From NCBI RefSeq assembly GCF_008831285.2, contig NC_045141.1:21324848-21388847 (forward strand): a DNA stretch of 64,000 bases, in the 5' to 3' direction. Source of the DNA: Nymphaea colorata. Lineage: Eukaryota; Streptophyta; Magnoliopsida; Nymphaeales; Nymphaeaceae. A program made the position numbers and the translations under genes. The notes beneath the pieces were generated by a model. It did no database searches. It was not told the origin of the DNA and saw only the letters and a list, made by a program, of their open reading frames with translations. Shown here in pieces: positions 38,390-50,015 of this stretch (positions are counted from its first letter, which is position 1; every line of letters begins with the position of its first letter).

Positions 38390-39080
38390 GAGAGAATGAA
38401 AGAGAGCCCCATGTTTCAATTCATGCTGTTTGTCACGAAACCATTTGACGAATGATTGAATGATTTGAATGGACGTGAATGTTAATAAGCTTTGAATCAC
38501 ATTATTTGACTGTATGGAAGAAAATACAAAGATATTTTTAAAAATTTATTAGAAGCATGTTTTTTGTCAGAAAACTTATGTCAAATTTGTTTGAAACATC
38601 AAATTAAATAGAGTTTAGTGTATACCAGGATATTGGTGTCGGCAGGTTCTTATTTTGTTGTTGAAGCGTGCCCCTATACCTACGAGTCTCATGAGACTTA
38701 CATTGGCCAGTTCAGCTAAGTCAGTTGAAAAACGGAGATTAAAATTTTTAAACAAGGAAAATATATTAAAAGAAGAAAATTTATTGAAATTGTCTTTAAA
38801 ATTTTTAAGAAAACACGTGTCATTCTCGAATTTGGCTATCAAATCGAATTGGTTTGCCACTGATTCTATTACAATTCGCCCAATCAAACCCAAGGGGAGC
38901 TAGGGCCTGACTCTTCCTTGAATTTAAAAAAAGTAATAATAATAAAATTTACCATTTATAATTTTAAAAATGTTCTATTTGGTTCTGGTAAAAATTTTAA
39001 AAGATATTATTAGGTCTCCCTAAAGATTTTAAAAATACTATCCACTCTCTCTTGTCCCAACGGCTTCTGTGGGTTAATAC

Positions 39081-39412
39081 TAAACTTAAGCATCAAGCGG
39101 GCCCGACACCCAAAACCCGAGCTCAGGCCCAGCTTGACACCTAAAACCTGAGCCCCGCCCGACTTAGTTAAAATTAAAAAATATATATTTAATATAAAAT
39201 GATACATAAATATAATTAATCAAAATAAAATATTATATATATATATATAATATTTAAAAAAATCTTATCAAGCCGAAGCAGGTTTACTCTGGCCCACTTG
39301 AGCTGGTCAGATAAGTTATCGGGCCAACCCAGTGTTTTTTTTTTTTTTTCTTTGACTCGAGCCCGAGTTGCGCTGGGTATCAACTGGTTCCCGACCCCAT
39401 GCCCAGCCTGTA
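39081..39412. mobile_element. hAT-type MITE, 332 bp, with 8-bp target-site duplication
   Basis: GTTAATAC at 39073-39080 and again at 39413-39420 frame the element exactly, an 8-bp duplication typical of hAT transposons. Both ends begin with TA and carry GCAT inside GGCCC-rich sequence (left TAAACTTAAGCATC, right inverted TACAGGCTGGGCAT). The AT-rich centre has ATGATACATAAATATAATT, shared with the MITE at 47478. No coding capacity. Confidence 0.72.
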
Positions 39413-39954
39413 GTTAATACAGGCCCATGCTGAGATTCAACAGTCCCACAAGAACATGTTTGACTCACCCTGGCCGTTCATGATTTGGATCTGGATCTAT
39501 AACTCTTGATATTGATTAATGTGGTCTGGGTCCACCAGCTTGGATCATAACATCATCGAGCATTTCCAAGTCATATAAAATTTGGCATTGGATCGCCACT
39601 GCTTTGGAGGAACACCAAACAATCTGTGGATCCTTTCTTAACTTGGACCAACTTGAGATTCGGAAATGGGTATGGACCAACCTGCTGGCAATTCTTTGAT
39701 GTTCGTCTTATTTTAGGCTGCCTTGGATTGCTTCTCATTTAGTTTGATTTTAGATCCCAGGGATTTAAGATTAGATGGCCTCTCCCATCTCAAAAGAACT
39801 TGAAGCGTCAATGATTGGTCACTCCTTGATATGAAGAACCATAAACTTATTGTGAAAGTTTTCATGCATCAGCAAAACCTAGATACTTCGGATGCACGAA
39901 TATAGCATTATACAAGGCAACCAAATCCCCTTTTATAAGTGTGAAATAGATTTT

Positions 39955-40125
39955 CAAATTGGTTGGTGCAACATACTTTAGCATAGACTGGCAGACGACC
40001 AGTTTTCATTTTGAATTTTTGGAGCACCAACTTTTTGTAATACAAAGAAAGAACCGCTGATACGAAAGTTGAAGCATAACGAGAACGTCATCCTCAAGCA
40101 CCGCAAAGTAGTTTTGGACCTTTGG
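39955..40125 (+). mobile_element. SINE-like element, copy 2
   Basis: Aligned by eye with copy 3: GACGACCAGTTTTCATTTTG, GGAGCACCAACTTTTTGTAA, CAAAGAAAGAACC and AAAGTTGAAGCATAAC all have counterparts. The tRNA-like head is GGTTGGTGCAACATAC. Confidence 0.6.
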
Positions 40126-42224
40126 AAGATGGAGGGAAAAAGGGAGAGGATGAGGAGGGAGGAGCTTCGGCTTTCTCTCCGGTGGTAGGAATAGCTTCAC
40201 GAAGATACAAACCAGTCTTTTTTTTTCCTGTTTTTTGGGGAAAAAAAAAACATGCTATTTGGATCTTCGATTTGATTATATTAGTTTCATGGTGGCCGAA
40301 CAATGGATGGCTCCTCCAGTTCTTTTTAACTACATCTTGGATTCAAAACCGTTTGATGAACTATCAGTGAAAAAAAAAAAAAATCTCATAACGATGAAAG
40401 AAAAAACTCAAAATTATCATTTGACAATTCACACCCTAGTGAGGACCAGATACCAATTTTTATAAAAAATAAAAGATCCCAATTAAGAGTAAGCTTCCGC
40501 CAAAAGAATGATTGCTTAATATAAAAACCGCCTTCATCGTAAAAACCATTTTTACACGTCCATCAAAGTTTACTTTGGACAAATTATATAAGATTAAACC
40601 CAAGCTTCCCACAATCGAATCTCCCCAAGGATTAAAGGGAAAAGTGAGAGTCGGATCTTCTCGAGGACAAGGGGGAAGACCCTTCAAACCAAAAAGAAAG
40701 TGTCCTCAAAACTGAAGCAAGCAGAAGGGACAGTGCCCTATTATTTTAGAAGCAACCAGCCAAAGTGCAAGGGACAGCTCGTGTCAAAGATGCACCTTTT
40801 GCATACCAATAAGCCCTACAATATCCAAAACTCTAAGTATTAAACTAGTCTAGTTAAGTATCACGACGACCATGGTCATTTAGAAACACAAGTTAGTCAT
40901 CAACAAGGTACACAAGCATGCAATATTCTTTATACCAACGCGCTTCCCAACCTAATTCCAAATCCCAAACCCAACTTATCTAATTAAATACGACGACCAT
41001 GGTCTTACAGAAATAATACTTAATTACATCATGTCGCCTTTGTCAAAGTGCCCCAACTGATCTGTCCTGTCCTTAATGAAACCTTGTCGACAGCAGAGTG
41101 TTCGAGGAGAGATAATATATACTTAGAACTTAGTTGTTAAATAGATAAGAAACAATCTCAACTCTTAATATTTTTTCAAGTCGGCAGTTGAAAGAAAAAC
41201 ACACAATGTAAATTCATGATATGCTTTGAATTATACAACATATAAGAACCATTTTATATGTCAACTATGTACTGCAGGAGGATCAAACGGTCGGATAAAA
41301 GTGGTTGACGTAATCGTCCTAGCTCAGCCGTCAAGGAACCGGTTGGAGGAATTTGAAATATTGCAGTTGCTGGTGCTGGAAGAAAAGAGAAGTTACTGAT
41401 CTTAAATGTGAGCAATTATTGTGTTCTTAAAACTCTCATGCTGGCAAAGGGTTCAAGCACTTTGAACAACGAAAAGTTGATGAAAAGGTAGACGGAGATT
41501 TTGGCTCCTCCGCTTTCAATCATTAAATAAGCATAAAGAATCCAAAGTTTGACCTGTTTTCTGTTTTGTTAGCGTTGCTTGCATTGCACCTCTTTTCAAG
41601 TATTCACATATGACAACAAGGACTCTTGGTTCATTCCGGGCAATTTGATGCCACTTGACCTTGGGTTCATCTCTTCTCTTGGGATATCATGATACAAAGT
41701 GCCTGACCTTATTTATTATAATATAAGCAGAACATGGATTTAAATTATTAAAAAGTACTTGTAGGAGCATGTTAATTTGCATTGAGAGATTTGAACCACT
41801 GTTGCCCTAACATACTTATATTATTGTAACAAAAATGGAGAGGAAAGACTTAAGGAAAGAGAGCCAGTGGTTCTGGAGCAAGCACAAGATCCAAATCCCA
41901 GATTACCCGAACCTAAACTTGTCCAATTTGAATATCCATTCGCTGGATCCAGTAGATCACCCAAACGGCATGCTAAAGAATCCGAACCTCTCAGCACGTC
42001 ATTTGGGGCTCCACTCAAGGACATTTAAGTCATTGCAATATAAATGAGAAAGTCGCATAAATCATAGTCGACTTACCGTCCATTTTTGTAATAAAGTCGA
42101 TGGGAGGGGGCCATTTCTTTCAGGGGCACGCACTTCCTTTATCTTCGGTCTGTGCTCCGTCATTTTCCTTCCTGAATTGCCTGTCTTCCTCCTCCCGGAA
42201 ATTTCCGATCATGGCCAACTGAGA
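40126..42224. other. Intergenic DNA upstream of the 42.3-kb gene
   Basis: A repeated string CGACGACCATGGTC near 40864 and 40990 marks a short diverged duplication. The final part, up to 42225, is likely promoter. No coding signal. Confidence 0.45.
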
Positions 42225-42225
42225 G

Positions 42226-42256
<31 letters not shown>
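42226..42256. repeat. (GA)n microsatellite in probable 5' UTR
   Basis: GA run ending two bases before the ATG of the 42.3-kb gene; plant 5' UTRs often carry such tracts. Confidence 0.9.
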
Positions 42257-42257
<1 letters not shown>

Positions 42258-42259
<2 letters not shown>

Positions 42260-43133
42260 GAGGTGCAGATTTCACCCGTGCGATCCCGGCCGGGTGGGCG
42301 TGTGCGCGTCATGCCTGAGGGAGCGGCTAGAGGCGTTGGTGGCGGAGAGAGAGCGTCGAAAACCGGTTTCTGCGTCGTCGTTGGTTTCGGCTGCGCGACA
42401 GTCTTCTGTCACCGCCTCCAGTGTCGCCACCTCTTGCCCGGACTTTCCCCTCTCCTTCCCGAGATCCGTCTCCCCTTACGTCTCCGCCCGCGACCGGGAG
42501 AGCCTCTTCTTCAGCACCCCGCAGCTCAACCCGTCCAAGAAGAATCACCACCAGGACGTTAATCATAGCCCCGTACCCAGGAAGGAGAAGCGGTTCTCCC
42601 TCTTCTCTGCGATCTTCGGTCGTCGGAAACCGAGCGAGACACCTCCTGCGGTTTCGTCCTCATCCTCCCCGCCCTCGTCGTCGTGGCTCTCCTCTATCCT
42701 ACCTATCCGACACAAGAAGTCCCGCCTCTTCCCCGCCGCCGCCGCCGGCAGTCGGAATTCTTGCCGGCGGAGGGATTGCGGTATGTCTCCGGCGGCGCCG
42801 GCGAGGGGGAGGGACGATGAGGTACCAGCAGACGAGGCCGGCTACGTCCCTGATGCTCGCGGCTCGAGACTGAAGCCGGACGCATCGGCAATAGCAACGG
42901 CGGCGGCTACGCGACGGACGCTGCAACAGCACAATCCTTCGGGATTCGCTATCTGCCTGAGTCCTCTGATGCGGCCGAGCCCCAACCATCGCCATCAGGA
43001 ACAGGTCGTTTGGGACCTTCCCGCCTACGCCGGCGATTTTAGGGTTTCCAATTCCGACAAGTATGTCTCCGCTGGACCTTCCGCCTTCTGCAGCCGATCA
43101 AGAAAGCTTTCCGATCTTGGAAAATTCCCCTAA
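42258..43133 (+). CDS. Plant-specific protein with OCTOPUS-like Cys/His N-terminus, 291 aa
   Basis: An intronless, GC-rich frame begins MRCRFHPCD and has C3, H6, C16 and C19 followed by LRERL. This C-x2-H...C-x2-C-LxERL pattern is shared with the N-terminus of OCTOPUS (DUF740) and a family of small uncharacterised plant proteins. Further blocks match what I recall of that uncharacterised family: SFPRSVSPYVS (about 69-79), RFSLFSAIFGRRK, SSWLSSILP, RRRDCGMSPA, GFAICLSPLMRPSPN and the C-terminal SRSRKLSDLGKF. No membrane segment is evident; the rest is Ser/Pro/Arg-rich and probably disordered. The ATG directly follows a GA-rich leader and gives the conserved N-terminus. Overlapping frames in the same GC-rich stretch are shadows. 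The function is not established; OCTOPUS itself is a polar membrane-associated protein of the phloem, and I do not transfer that role. Confidence 0.85.
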
Positions 43134-44300
43134 TTCTATCCCTATTTCTCTCCTCTCTTTTTTTTTCCTTTCAATTTTTTTCACGAACTTCCTTCTTCTA
43201 CTCTGGTAATTTTTGTACAGGAAAAACAGAGGGAAAATTGAAAAGGAAAAGAAAGAAACGATGTTGTACCGAACGACCGTGATGAAGCGTTCATGTATTT
43301 TCAAGTTTCTTTTTTTCTGTTTTTCCCTTTTTCCTGGATTTTCCGGCATGCATTTGCGTATGACCTTTCTACCCAGCATCTGTCACCGGAATGGCCGCCA
43401 AATTTACGAATTCACCTCAATCGTTGCCGGACATGGCCTGGTGAGTGGCACGAGTTGCAGATTCGCCACTTTCAGCGAGACGGCGAGTTGCTGGCCTCTA
43501 CATGGCTCAGCTGGCTTCGGTCTCAGTTTGTTACCACACTTGGTCCCTTATGCCGCAGAGTTCCACTTCTGCGTTGCCCTCTGGATGGCATTGGCTTTTG
43601 CCCTTTAAGTCCAGTCAAGCACGAGAATCACACGGCGCGAGAAACTCGGTCCGATGGACTGTCGAGAGACTACGAGAACTGATCGCCTTTGACTTCGATC
43701 CTTCACTCTTTTATTATTCCCCACTGAATGTAACACAGCACGGCAGCTCGGCAACCGCCTCCACTCCCGCCGTCGACGGTCGATCGGCCTAACTCAGCAT
43801 AGCAGGGTTACGGTCCACCACGGCTGCCCGTCGACGGCGCCAGAGAAGGTACGTTCGGCCTTGAGAGGAGCAGCCATGGAGTCGGAGGTCACCCCCTGGA
43901 GACGAAACGGCGAACCATTGGACGGAAACGCGAAATGGAAGCACGAGCTGAGGCAAAGAAAGGGGCGTAAACCTCTAGATAGTGGACGGAGGAAAGCCTG
44001 CTCCCAGGAGAGCGGCCAAATATCCGTCACTCTTAGAGCTTCTCACTTTTCCTTTTTCTTTCATTGCTGGACCTCGCATCAAACACCTTGTCAAGTCTTC
44101 TTAGTTCCTCCTGTACGCGGAGAGGCCCATACCATCAAGGTCTTATGGGCCTCCACGATCAAGTCGATGGCCAGACATAAATCCGCACGGAAGAGCGTTG
44201 AACGTCTAACGGAATTTTTATCATACGGGGTTTTGGCATAAGAAAATATTAATTTTATGAAATTTAATTTGTTGCAGGGCGAGTAGGGAAGAATTGTCAA
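43134..44300. other. GC-rich tail downstream of the 42.3-kb gene
   Basis: About 700 bases (43350-44040) remain unusually GC-rich, with open frames on both strands of up to about 130 codons, none matching a family I know. It may be 3' UTR plus degenerate coding sequence, or a CpG-rich spacer. Confidence 0.35.
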
Positions 44301-44689
44301 GTCTTAACAATTTGTTGTTAAGACTGTTGTTCTAAACATTTCCATTTTTTAGAAAACTGTTTCTGGGAAATGCTTTCACTTCCCTCAATGAAATCTTGGG
44401 TGCAGCTGGAATTAGTCTCCATTATTCTTATGATTATCCTTTGTTTTCAATAAGCGTTTATGTTTTTACATTTTTTTTATTTTTTTTACATTAAAACATT
44501 TTTTTTTTAGTCAGTGTGATTCGCAAATGATTAGTGATTCCATTCGCTGAATCACTAATTTGATAAGATTGTTGGCTACTAACCTGAAAAAATGGATTTA
44601 AAAATTTTGGGCGCTGGTGCCGGAGATCCATATAAGGAAAGGAAGCCACCTAAGGTTCCCGACGAGCTTTGACTTGTAACTAAAACGAT

Positions 44690-45010
44690 GAAAGCACCCT
44701 TTGAGAAAATATAAGGGCAATATCGTCATTTCGAGGCGAGGGGGCACAATGGCCTGGTGGGACCCCGCCACACCCTCCATCTCTCATTGGTTGGTTTGTG
44801 GGTTGGTTGGGGAGTTCTGCGCTGCGGGACCAACCAAATTATTGCCGGTTTTCGTCATCGTGACGTCATCTTTTCGGTGGTCAAACTGGCCAGGACCGAA
44901 ACGTACCCAAAGTTGGTGGGTTATGTCGTTGGAGGGTACCGTTTATTTCGGACGATTGTGGAGTCTGACCGCCGCACAGGTGCCCCAGGGGAGGGAAACT
45001 TGGTTTCATC
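44690..45010. promoter_or_regulatory. Promoter-like island without an evident gene
   Basis: The stretch has the GGGCAATATCGTCATTT type of string common upstream of plant genes and a perfect TGACGTCA (CRE/bZIP core) at 44861-44868. No convincing coding exon follows. Confidence 0.3.
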
Positions 45011-47469
45011 AGGTTGTAATTGTCTTAGCTTTGGCAATTTTTCTTCTGTTATTGAAATCACTAATGAAAAATAGCTGCGGTTGACTGAACTTTGTTGGCT
45101 TCTCAGTCGAACTCGATTAATTATCTTCTCAAGTAAGCAATCATCTATTTCTCTAAACATGTAAATAGGTAATTCATGTGGGTCTGTGTGGGCAGTTGCC
45201 CACATAAACTTACTTGTCAATCTGGATCCCAGTTCAGTCAATATCTACCCATACTGTAGCGTGATGAAATTCATGTTTGCTTCAAATCCAAGAGTCTGAC
45301 CAGACCCGAACCATTCAGGCGCCGGGTCAGGTGGTGGGTACGGAGAATCGGTCAGCTGTAGTGAAGGGCATTGAATAAACGGCATAAATTTTGAACAGCG
45401 TGGGTCTGACTTGAAGACGCACTGCCGTGGATCCTCGTGGTAGTTGATTCGGTTGGTTGAAGTATCGGGGGTTTTCGAAATTACCAAAATGTACCTCGCT
45501 TTTAGGGTTTTAACTTTTAAACCAAAGGCCAATTTTATTTTATTTTTTCCTTCGTAACCTTTTACGTCCAACTTTTTGAGAAACTAAGTTTCTGTCAAGG
45601 GCCAACCAATTGCCCCTAATCCCAAAAAGCGGCAGAATTTTTGTAATTCGCCCTTGTTTGTTATCCTTGGGAATAAGCAAATCAGTTGTCTCAATGATCA
45701 AAAAAGAACAAAACCTCTGACCACTAGGAGGCACAATAGGAAATTTAGAGAATTAGCGCTGAAAGGCAGGACCTTAAGTGAAATTTTCTGCAGCCTCTTT
45801 AATGGCGTCGGGTGTGAGGCACAGTTGATGAGATTGTTGACCAAAACACAGGGAAACAAAACAAATTTTCCTGTGGGACCCATGATTTTTATAAAAAGAC
45901 ATATGGACCCACAAATTGTTAATGGACATAAAGGTTAATTTTACCTCAAGTAAAAGTTTTCGCTCGTGTACTCTACCAAAGAATCTATCTATTCTTCTTT
46001 CTAAGAAGTGCGCATCTTTTTCCTTTTTCTTCACTTCTACACTTAGGTAACTAATTGTATTGTACATTTTCCAAAGGCCACAGTCTTTTTTACATACATG
46101 TGTATCGCCTAACTCAGAGGCCCTAATAGTTTAAATTTTAAGGGGCACTTATTTATAAATAAGTAAAAGCTAAGAGGCGCATATATATATATATATAAGA
46201 GAGAGAGAGAGAGAGAGGGAGAGAGAGGGAAGTTTAGGTAAGCCATAATGCCTCTCATCTCAGCTCAAGTGTGGTTTCTCATGACAGTAAAAGTTTCCTT
46301 TTGCTTCTTGTTTTATATTTTCCTTGACATGAGTATTGCGTTATGGCCTCTTTTCATATCTTTGATCAACACATGTCATTGTGATCCTAATTGAGGCATC
46401 TGGTCGTTCCATGCAATATTATTAGCTTCAATTGATTGATCATATGTGGTTAAAATTTGTTTGTGAATAAGATTTTTTTTGTTTTTTTCAAATAAGCTTC
46501 AGATAACCATTGAACAAGAACACTGAAAAGCCTTAAGTTTTGTATGGATGACACTCCTCAAAAACAACTTAATTGGTTTGGAGGTAAAATGATGTAAAAA
46601 GAAATTTGAGGGTGTCAACCAAACACTCTTTTAACATCACAAGCAAACCAAAAAAACACATAAAGGTAAGAACTTTTATGAAAATAGGGAAGATTATCTT
46701 AGGGGTCTGTTGGCATTAAGAACAGCATGTGGGTGTTCCATGAATATATCTCAAATTTTGGGTTGACACATAAAAGTGCTCTATAAACTTATTTGAAATT
46801 TGTGGTAGATTCAAGAAGTACTCTGGAGGTGTTTCTAATATCAAATGATCTATTAAAGATTTCACCAAATTAAAATAAACAATTATTTACAGAGTTCTAA
46901 AATAGTTTAATGGAAATAAAAATTCATAAGTCAAGCTTATGCATCTGGTGTGTTTTTCCACTTTGTTGATTCCTTTTGAATCAATTGGACTGAAACAGGG
47001 GCGGAGCCAAGGAAGGCCCAACAGGGGCCTTGGCCCCCCATTAAAAAAAAAAAAGGTTTTTTTAATTTACATGTAAATTTTTTAAATTTTCATTTATCCT
47101 AAAAATTTGAAAAATTATATTTAAGTCCTTGTTCAAATTTTGAAACTATAGTTCCGCCCCCCTCATAAAAAATTTCTAGTTCTACCATGAACTCAAATTA
47201 AACTTGCTTATATGATTAATGAAACCACTTGCTCCATGAAATTGAGAAACTTGCTTTCTTGTTGCTCATAATTGACATCAATGTTAGACAAAACCGTATT
47301 AAATGAGGCATAGATTCTCATAGTTGAGAATCAAACTCTTCACCTTCATTAATTGAAGGTCTTAAGTTAACCCATCTAACACAATTTATGAAGATAAACT
47401 ATTGGACTTTCTTGGGCATGATAAATAGTTCATTTTTCACACAAACCAGTTTTATTTATAAATTTATGT
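45011..47469. other. Intergenic DNA with transposon debris
   Basis: Contains a palindrome copy at 45184-45205 (GTGTGGGCAGTTGCCCACAT), (AT)n at 46181-46197 followed by (GA)n to about 46230, and GGGGCGGAGCCAAGG at about 46998 with an inverted GTTCCGCCCCCC near 47152, suggesting a short TIR element of about 170 bp. Confidence 0.45.
46998..47165. mobile_element. Short TIR element with GGGGCGGAGCCA end
   Basis: AGGGGCGGAGCCAAGG at the left and TTCCGCCCCCCT at the right are inverted, with an A-rich and T-rich core. GGGGCGGAGCCA termini are frequent in plant hAT-like non-autonomous elements. No target-site duplication was established. Confidence 0.4.
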
Positions 47470-47477
47470 CTCATGAC

Positions 47478-47859
47478 TAGGCCTAGGCATTGGGCCGGCC
47501 CTACCAGATAAGATTCGGGATCGGGGTGGGCCATAGCTTGGCCCTGCAGCCCAAAGATGGCCCAACACCCAAAACCCGAGTCTAGGCATGGCTCAATTAA
47601 AATATAAAATATATTTTTAAATATAAAATAATACATAAATATAATTAATCGTAATAAAATATATATATATATATATATCATTATAAAAATAAAAATATTA
47701 AAAAAAACATATTGAGCCGAATCAGGCCCGTCAGCCAACCGAGCCGAGTCGATAAGTTATCACTGTTTCGGGCCCGAACTTGGGCCTGATTGGGCAGGGT
47801 ACCTGTTGAGTACCGAGTAACGGGTACCCGTTGGGTACCTGAGTAGATGCCTAGCCATA
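47478..47859. mobile_element. hAT-type MITE, 382 bp, with 8-bp target-site duplication
   Basis: CTCATGAC at 47470-47477 and at 47860-47867 flanks the element exactly. Terminal inverted repeats are TAGGCCTAGGCAT on the left and, read from the right end, TATGGCTAGGCAT. The interior has GGCCCG-rich flanks around an AT-rich core with ATACATAAATATAATTAATC and (AT)n at 47656-47677. It is related to the MITE at 39081, with which it shares ACACCCAAAACCCGAG and the core string. No coding capacity. Confidence 0.8.
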
Positions 47860-48104
47860 CTCATGACTTCTAACACACATTCTTGGGAAAAAGAGAGTCG
47901 ACACGGTTTTGTTTATATGTGGCTCAAAATCTTTGTGATAAGATTGCTAGGGTACGTGACTCTGCTAAGATAAACACATTTTAGGTATTGAATTGTTGAC
48001 CTTCTTCAACTAAAGTCTTAAGTTTACTGTCCAGCTAAGTGAATGAAAAACTCCATTAGGGTTATAAAAAGTTTACTTTTTTTGTCGGCCAGACAAATGA
48101 TGAT

Positions 48105-48250
48105 TAGTGGTAGAGCCAAACATATTTAGTTGAAAGGCACTTGCCATAGATTTGAAGAGCATTATACTTATAAATACAAAAAACTTGAAGTTAACCAATA
48201 TGTAAATAAGGGATTTTTATTGCCCACACATGACCACATGTGGCTTTGCC
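48105..48250. mobile_element. Dispersed GTGTGGGC-family copy, diverged
   Basis: GTGGTAGAGCCA at the left and TGCCCACACATGACC at about 48221 followed by CACATGTGGC match the ends of the dispersed family. Confidence 0.4.
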
Positions 48251-48407
48251 TTGGATGATAGGCAAGGGTTGTACTTTATTTTGCTGTTTGCAGTCATAAT
48301 ATTTTTCATTATGGTGGCTTGATGGCGTTTTTAATTTTCGTCAAGAACTAAGAATGGATCCACCGTGGGATGAAATGATGAACAGATTGGATCCCCATAA
48401 GTTGTAT

Positions 48408-48625
48408 GTTTTTTTTTTTCTTCTTCTTATCAATTTTATTTGGGAAACCACCCTGCGCCTAGAGACTTTGTCACTCACCTAGTAGTGTATTGCCCCGGCT
48501 ACTCTCTCGCCCTAATGGTCATCGCACCGGATGCACCAGCTAGAGCAAGGTACCGGCGCCCAAAGAATTTGAGCTAGCGACTGGCCGCTTACCAACCAAC
48601 TGCACCAAACCCTTTAGGGCAAGTT
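48408..48625 (-). mobile_element. tRNA-derived SINE, minus strand
   Basis: On the minus strand the element starts near 48621 with GGTTTGGTGCAGTTGGTTGG, an A-box-like head, followed by GCTCAAATTCTTTGGG in the B-box position. It ends at about 48408 in GAAGAAGAAAAAAAAA, an A-rich tail. The head resembles the plant Au-type SINE. Flanking duplications are weak, so the exact ends are approximate. Confidence 0.62.
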
Positions 48626-48769
48626 TTGAAGTATTTATATAGCCACTCTTGCCTTTATTTGTCTCTTCTTATATAGTAATTTATGCATTACTTCATATGA
48701 TTCTTTCCTTTTTTTTTTGGTTCATGCACTTGAATTTGTGATTGTTATGCTTCACCTTGGCAAAAATAT

Positions 48770-48935
48770 GACGGGTTTGGCATAATGGATGGAGTGAAGG
48801 TTGGTAGATGACCAATTTCCATTTCAAATTCTCGAAACATCAACCTCATGTATTGCAAAAAGAAAGACACCAATATACAAGTTGAAACATAGTAAAAACT
48901 TCACCCTGAAACACCGAAAAGTTAATACCTTGGGG
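48770..48935 (+). mobile_element. SINE-like element, copy 3
   Basis: The head GGTTTGGCATAATGGATGG is A-box-like, followed by GGTTGGTAGATGACC, TTCCATTTCAAATTCTCG and CATCAACCTCATGTATTGC, then ACACCAATATACAAGTTGAA. The last block matches copy 4 in inverse orientation almost base for base. Confidence 0.65.
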
Positions 48936-49019
48936 AATAAGAAAACACTCATACTTTTCACCTACAGATATGGTAAGTGAAGGGGATTATAGACCATCCT
49001 TTTTAATCTTCTCATGTCC

Positions 49020-49340
49020 TTAGTCTAGCTTGGTCGTTATATATTCCCAAAATATATCTGGCACGGGCCCGACCTGGTATATGTCAGGTGTCCTGCCCAA
49101 TGCAAATTAAGCTCAACAATGGTCGAATGAGGCTGGGACCTGGCAACCTGTCAGGCCCTTAACTGGGCCCGGCCATAACTGCACTTTTTTTCTGACCGCC
49201 CTGGCCTAAGCCAACATGCAAGATAAGCTGGGGTAGCCGACTAAGACCTGTATCAATTATGTTGACGGAGACCGGGCCTTTAGCCAGGCTTTGCTGGACC
49301 CTTGCTGAGCCCTATCCCAGCCGGACCAACCAGTTCACGT
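49020..49340. mobile_element. GGCCCG-rich relic, probably a degraded MITE
   Basis: Repeated GGGCCCG/GGCCCGGCC strings resemble the ends of the two hAT MITEs, but no clean terminal repeats or target-site duplication were found. Confidence 0.35.
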
Positions 49341-49542
49341 GAACAGCTTTTTCTTAACATAAAGCAATATGAGACCATAGCTAGTGGGTTTTAATCAGAG
49401 AAAACTATAAGCAAGTATTTCAGTTGTAAACCAAATGCAGATTAGGCAATAATTCAGGAAAGAGAAGCTTAATCTTTTGAAAATATCACTACTTCTCTCA
49501 TCGCATTGGTGCTCAATAAATCGCTGATGCAGACAGATGAAG

Positions 49543-49743
49543 TCAGATTAGCCTAACAAAGAAGCGTGCTTCTGCCGAATTATGTGCAGAGACATGGCCC
49601 CCTGCTGCTTTACGACCATAAGTTATTGCCGAAATGAAGCGAAACATTAAGTCCCTATCAATGTTCATCAAGTACGCAGCGTTTGTCATCGAACTGGGCA
49701 GCACAGACAGAAGGCATTGAAGGAGTGCCCAAGTGCTCTCCAT
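49543..49743 (-). other. Unrecognised open frame, 66 codons
   Basis: The minus-strand frame has balanced coding-like composition (WALLQCLLSVLPSSM, NIDRDLMFRFISAITYG) in a gene desert. I recognise no family and see no splice signals that decide it. It may be a relict fragment. Confidence 0.2.
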
Positions 49744-49844
49744 GGGACTTGTGGTCCTAGTTGAGGACGACTTTTTATCCTTAATTAAGTTCTGTTAATT
49801 AACTATGATTATCGTCAGGCAAGTAAAGTAGAAGAAGTATTTCG

Positions 49845-50015
49845 TCTTACCATCCAACAATGTCTCTGATAAGGTGCTTTCATTACGTTTCAACTTGTAT
49901 ATCGGTGCCCCTCTTTTACAATAGAAAAAAGTTGGCGCCCTAGAGATTTGAAATGAAGTCTGATCACCTACCGGCCTTTACCCTGCCTGTTGTGCCAATA
50001 CAATTAGCTCTAATT
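49845..50015 (-). mobile_element. SINE-like element, copy 4 (minus strand)
   Basis: Read on the minus strand it has GGCACAACAGGCAGGG, TTCATTTCAAATCTCTAGGG, GCGCCAAC and CACCGATATACAAGTTGAAA, colinear with copy 3. Confidence 0.62.

Noticed and set aside
42421-42873. Long overlapping frames inside the 42.3-kb gene (both strands)
   Set aside because: They are shadows in a GC-rich coding region; only the frame starting at 42258 has the conserved Cys/His motif and C-terminal blocks.
48470-48620. Possible functional tRNA gene
   Set aside because: The box-like strings belong to a SINE head; no cloverleaf could be drawn and an A-rich tail follows.
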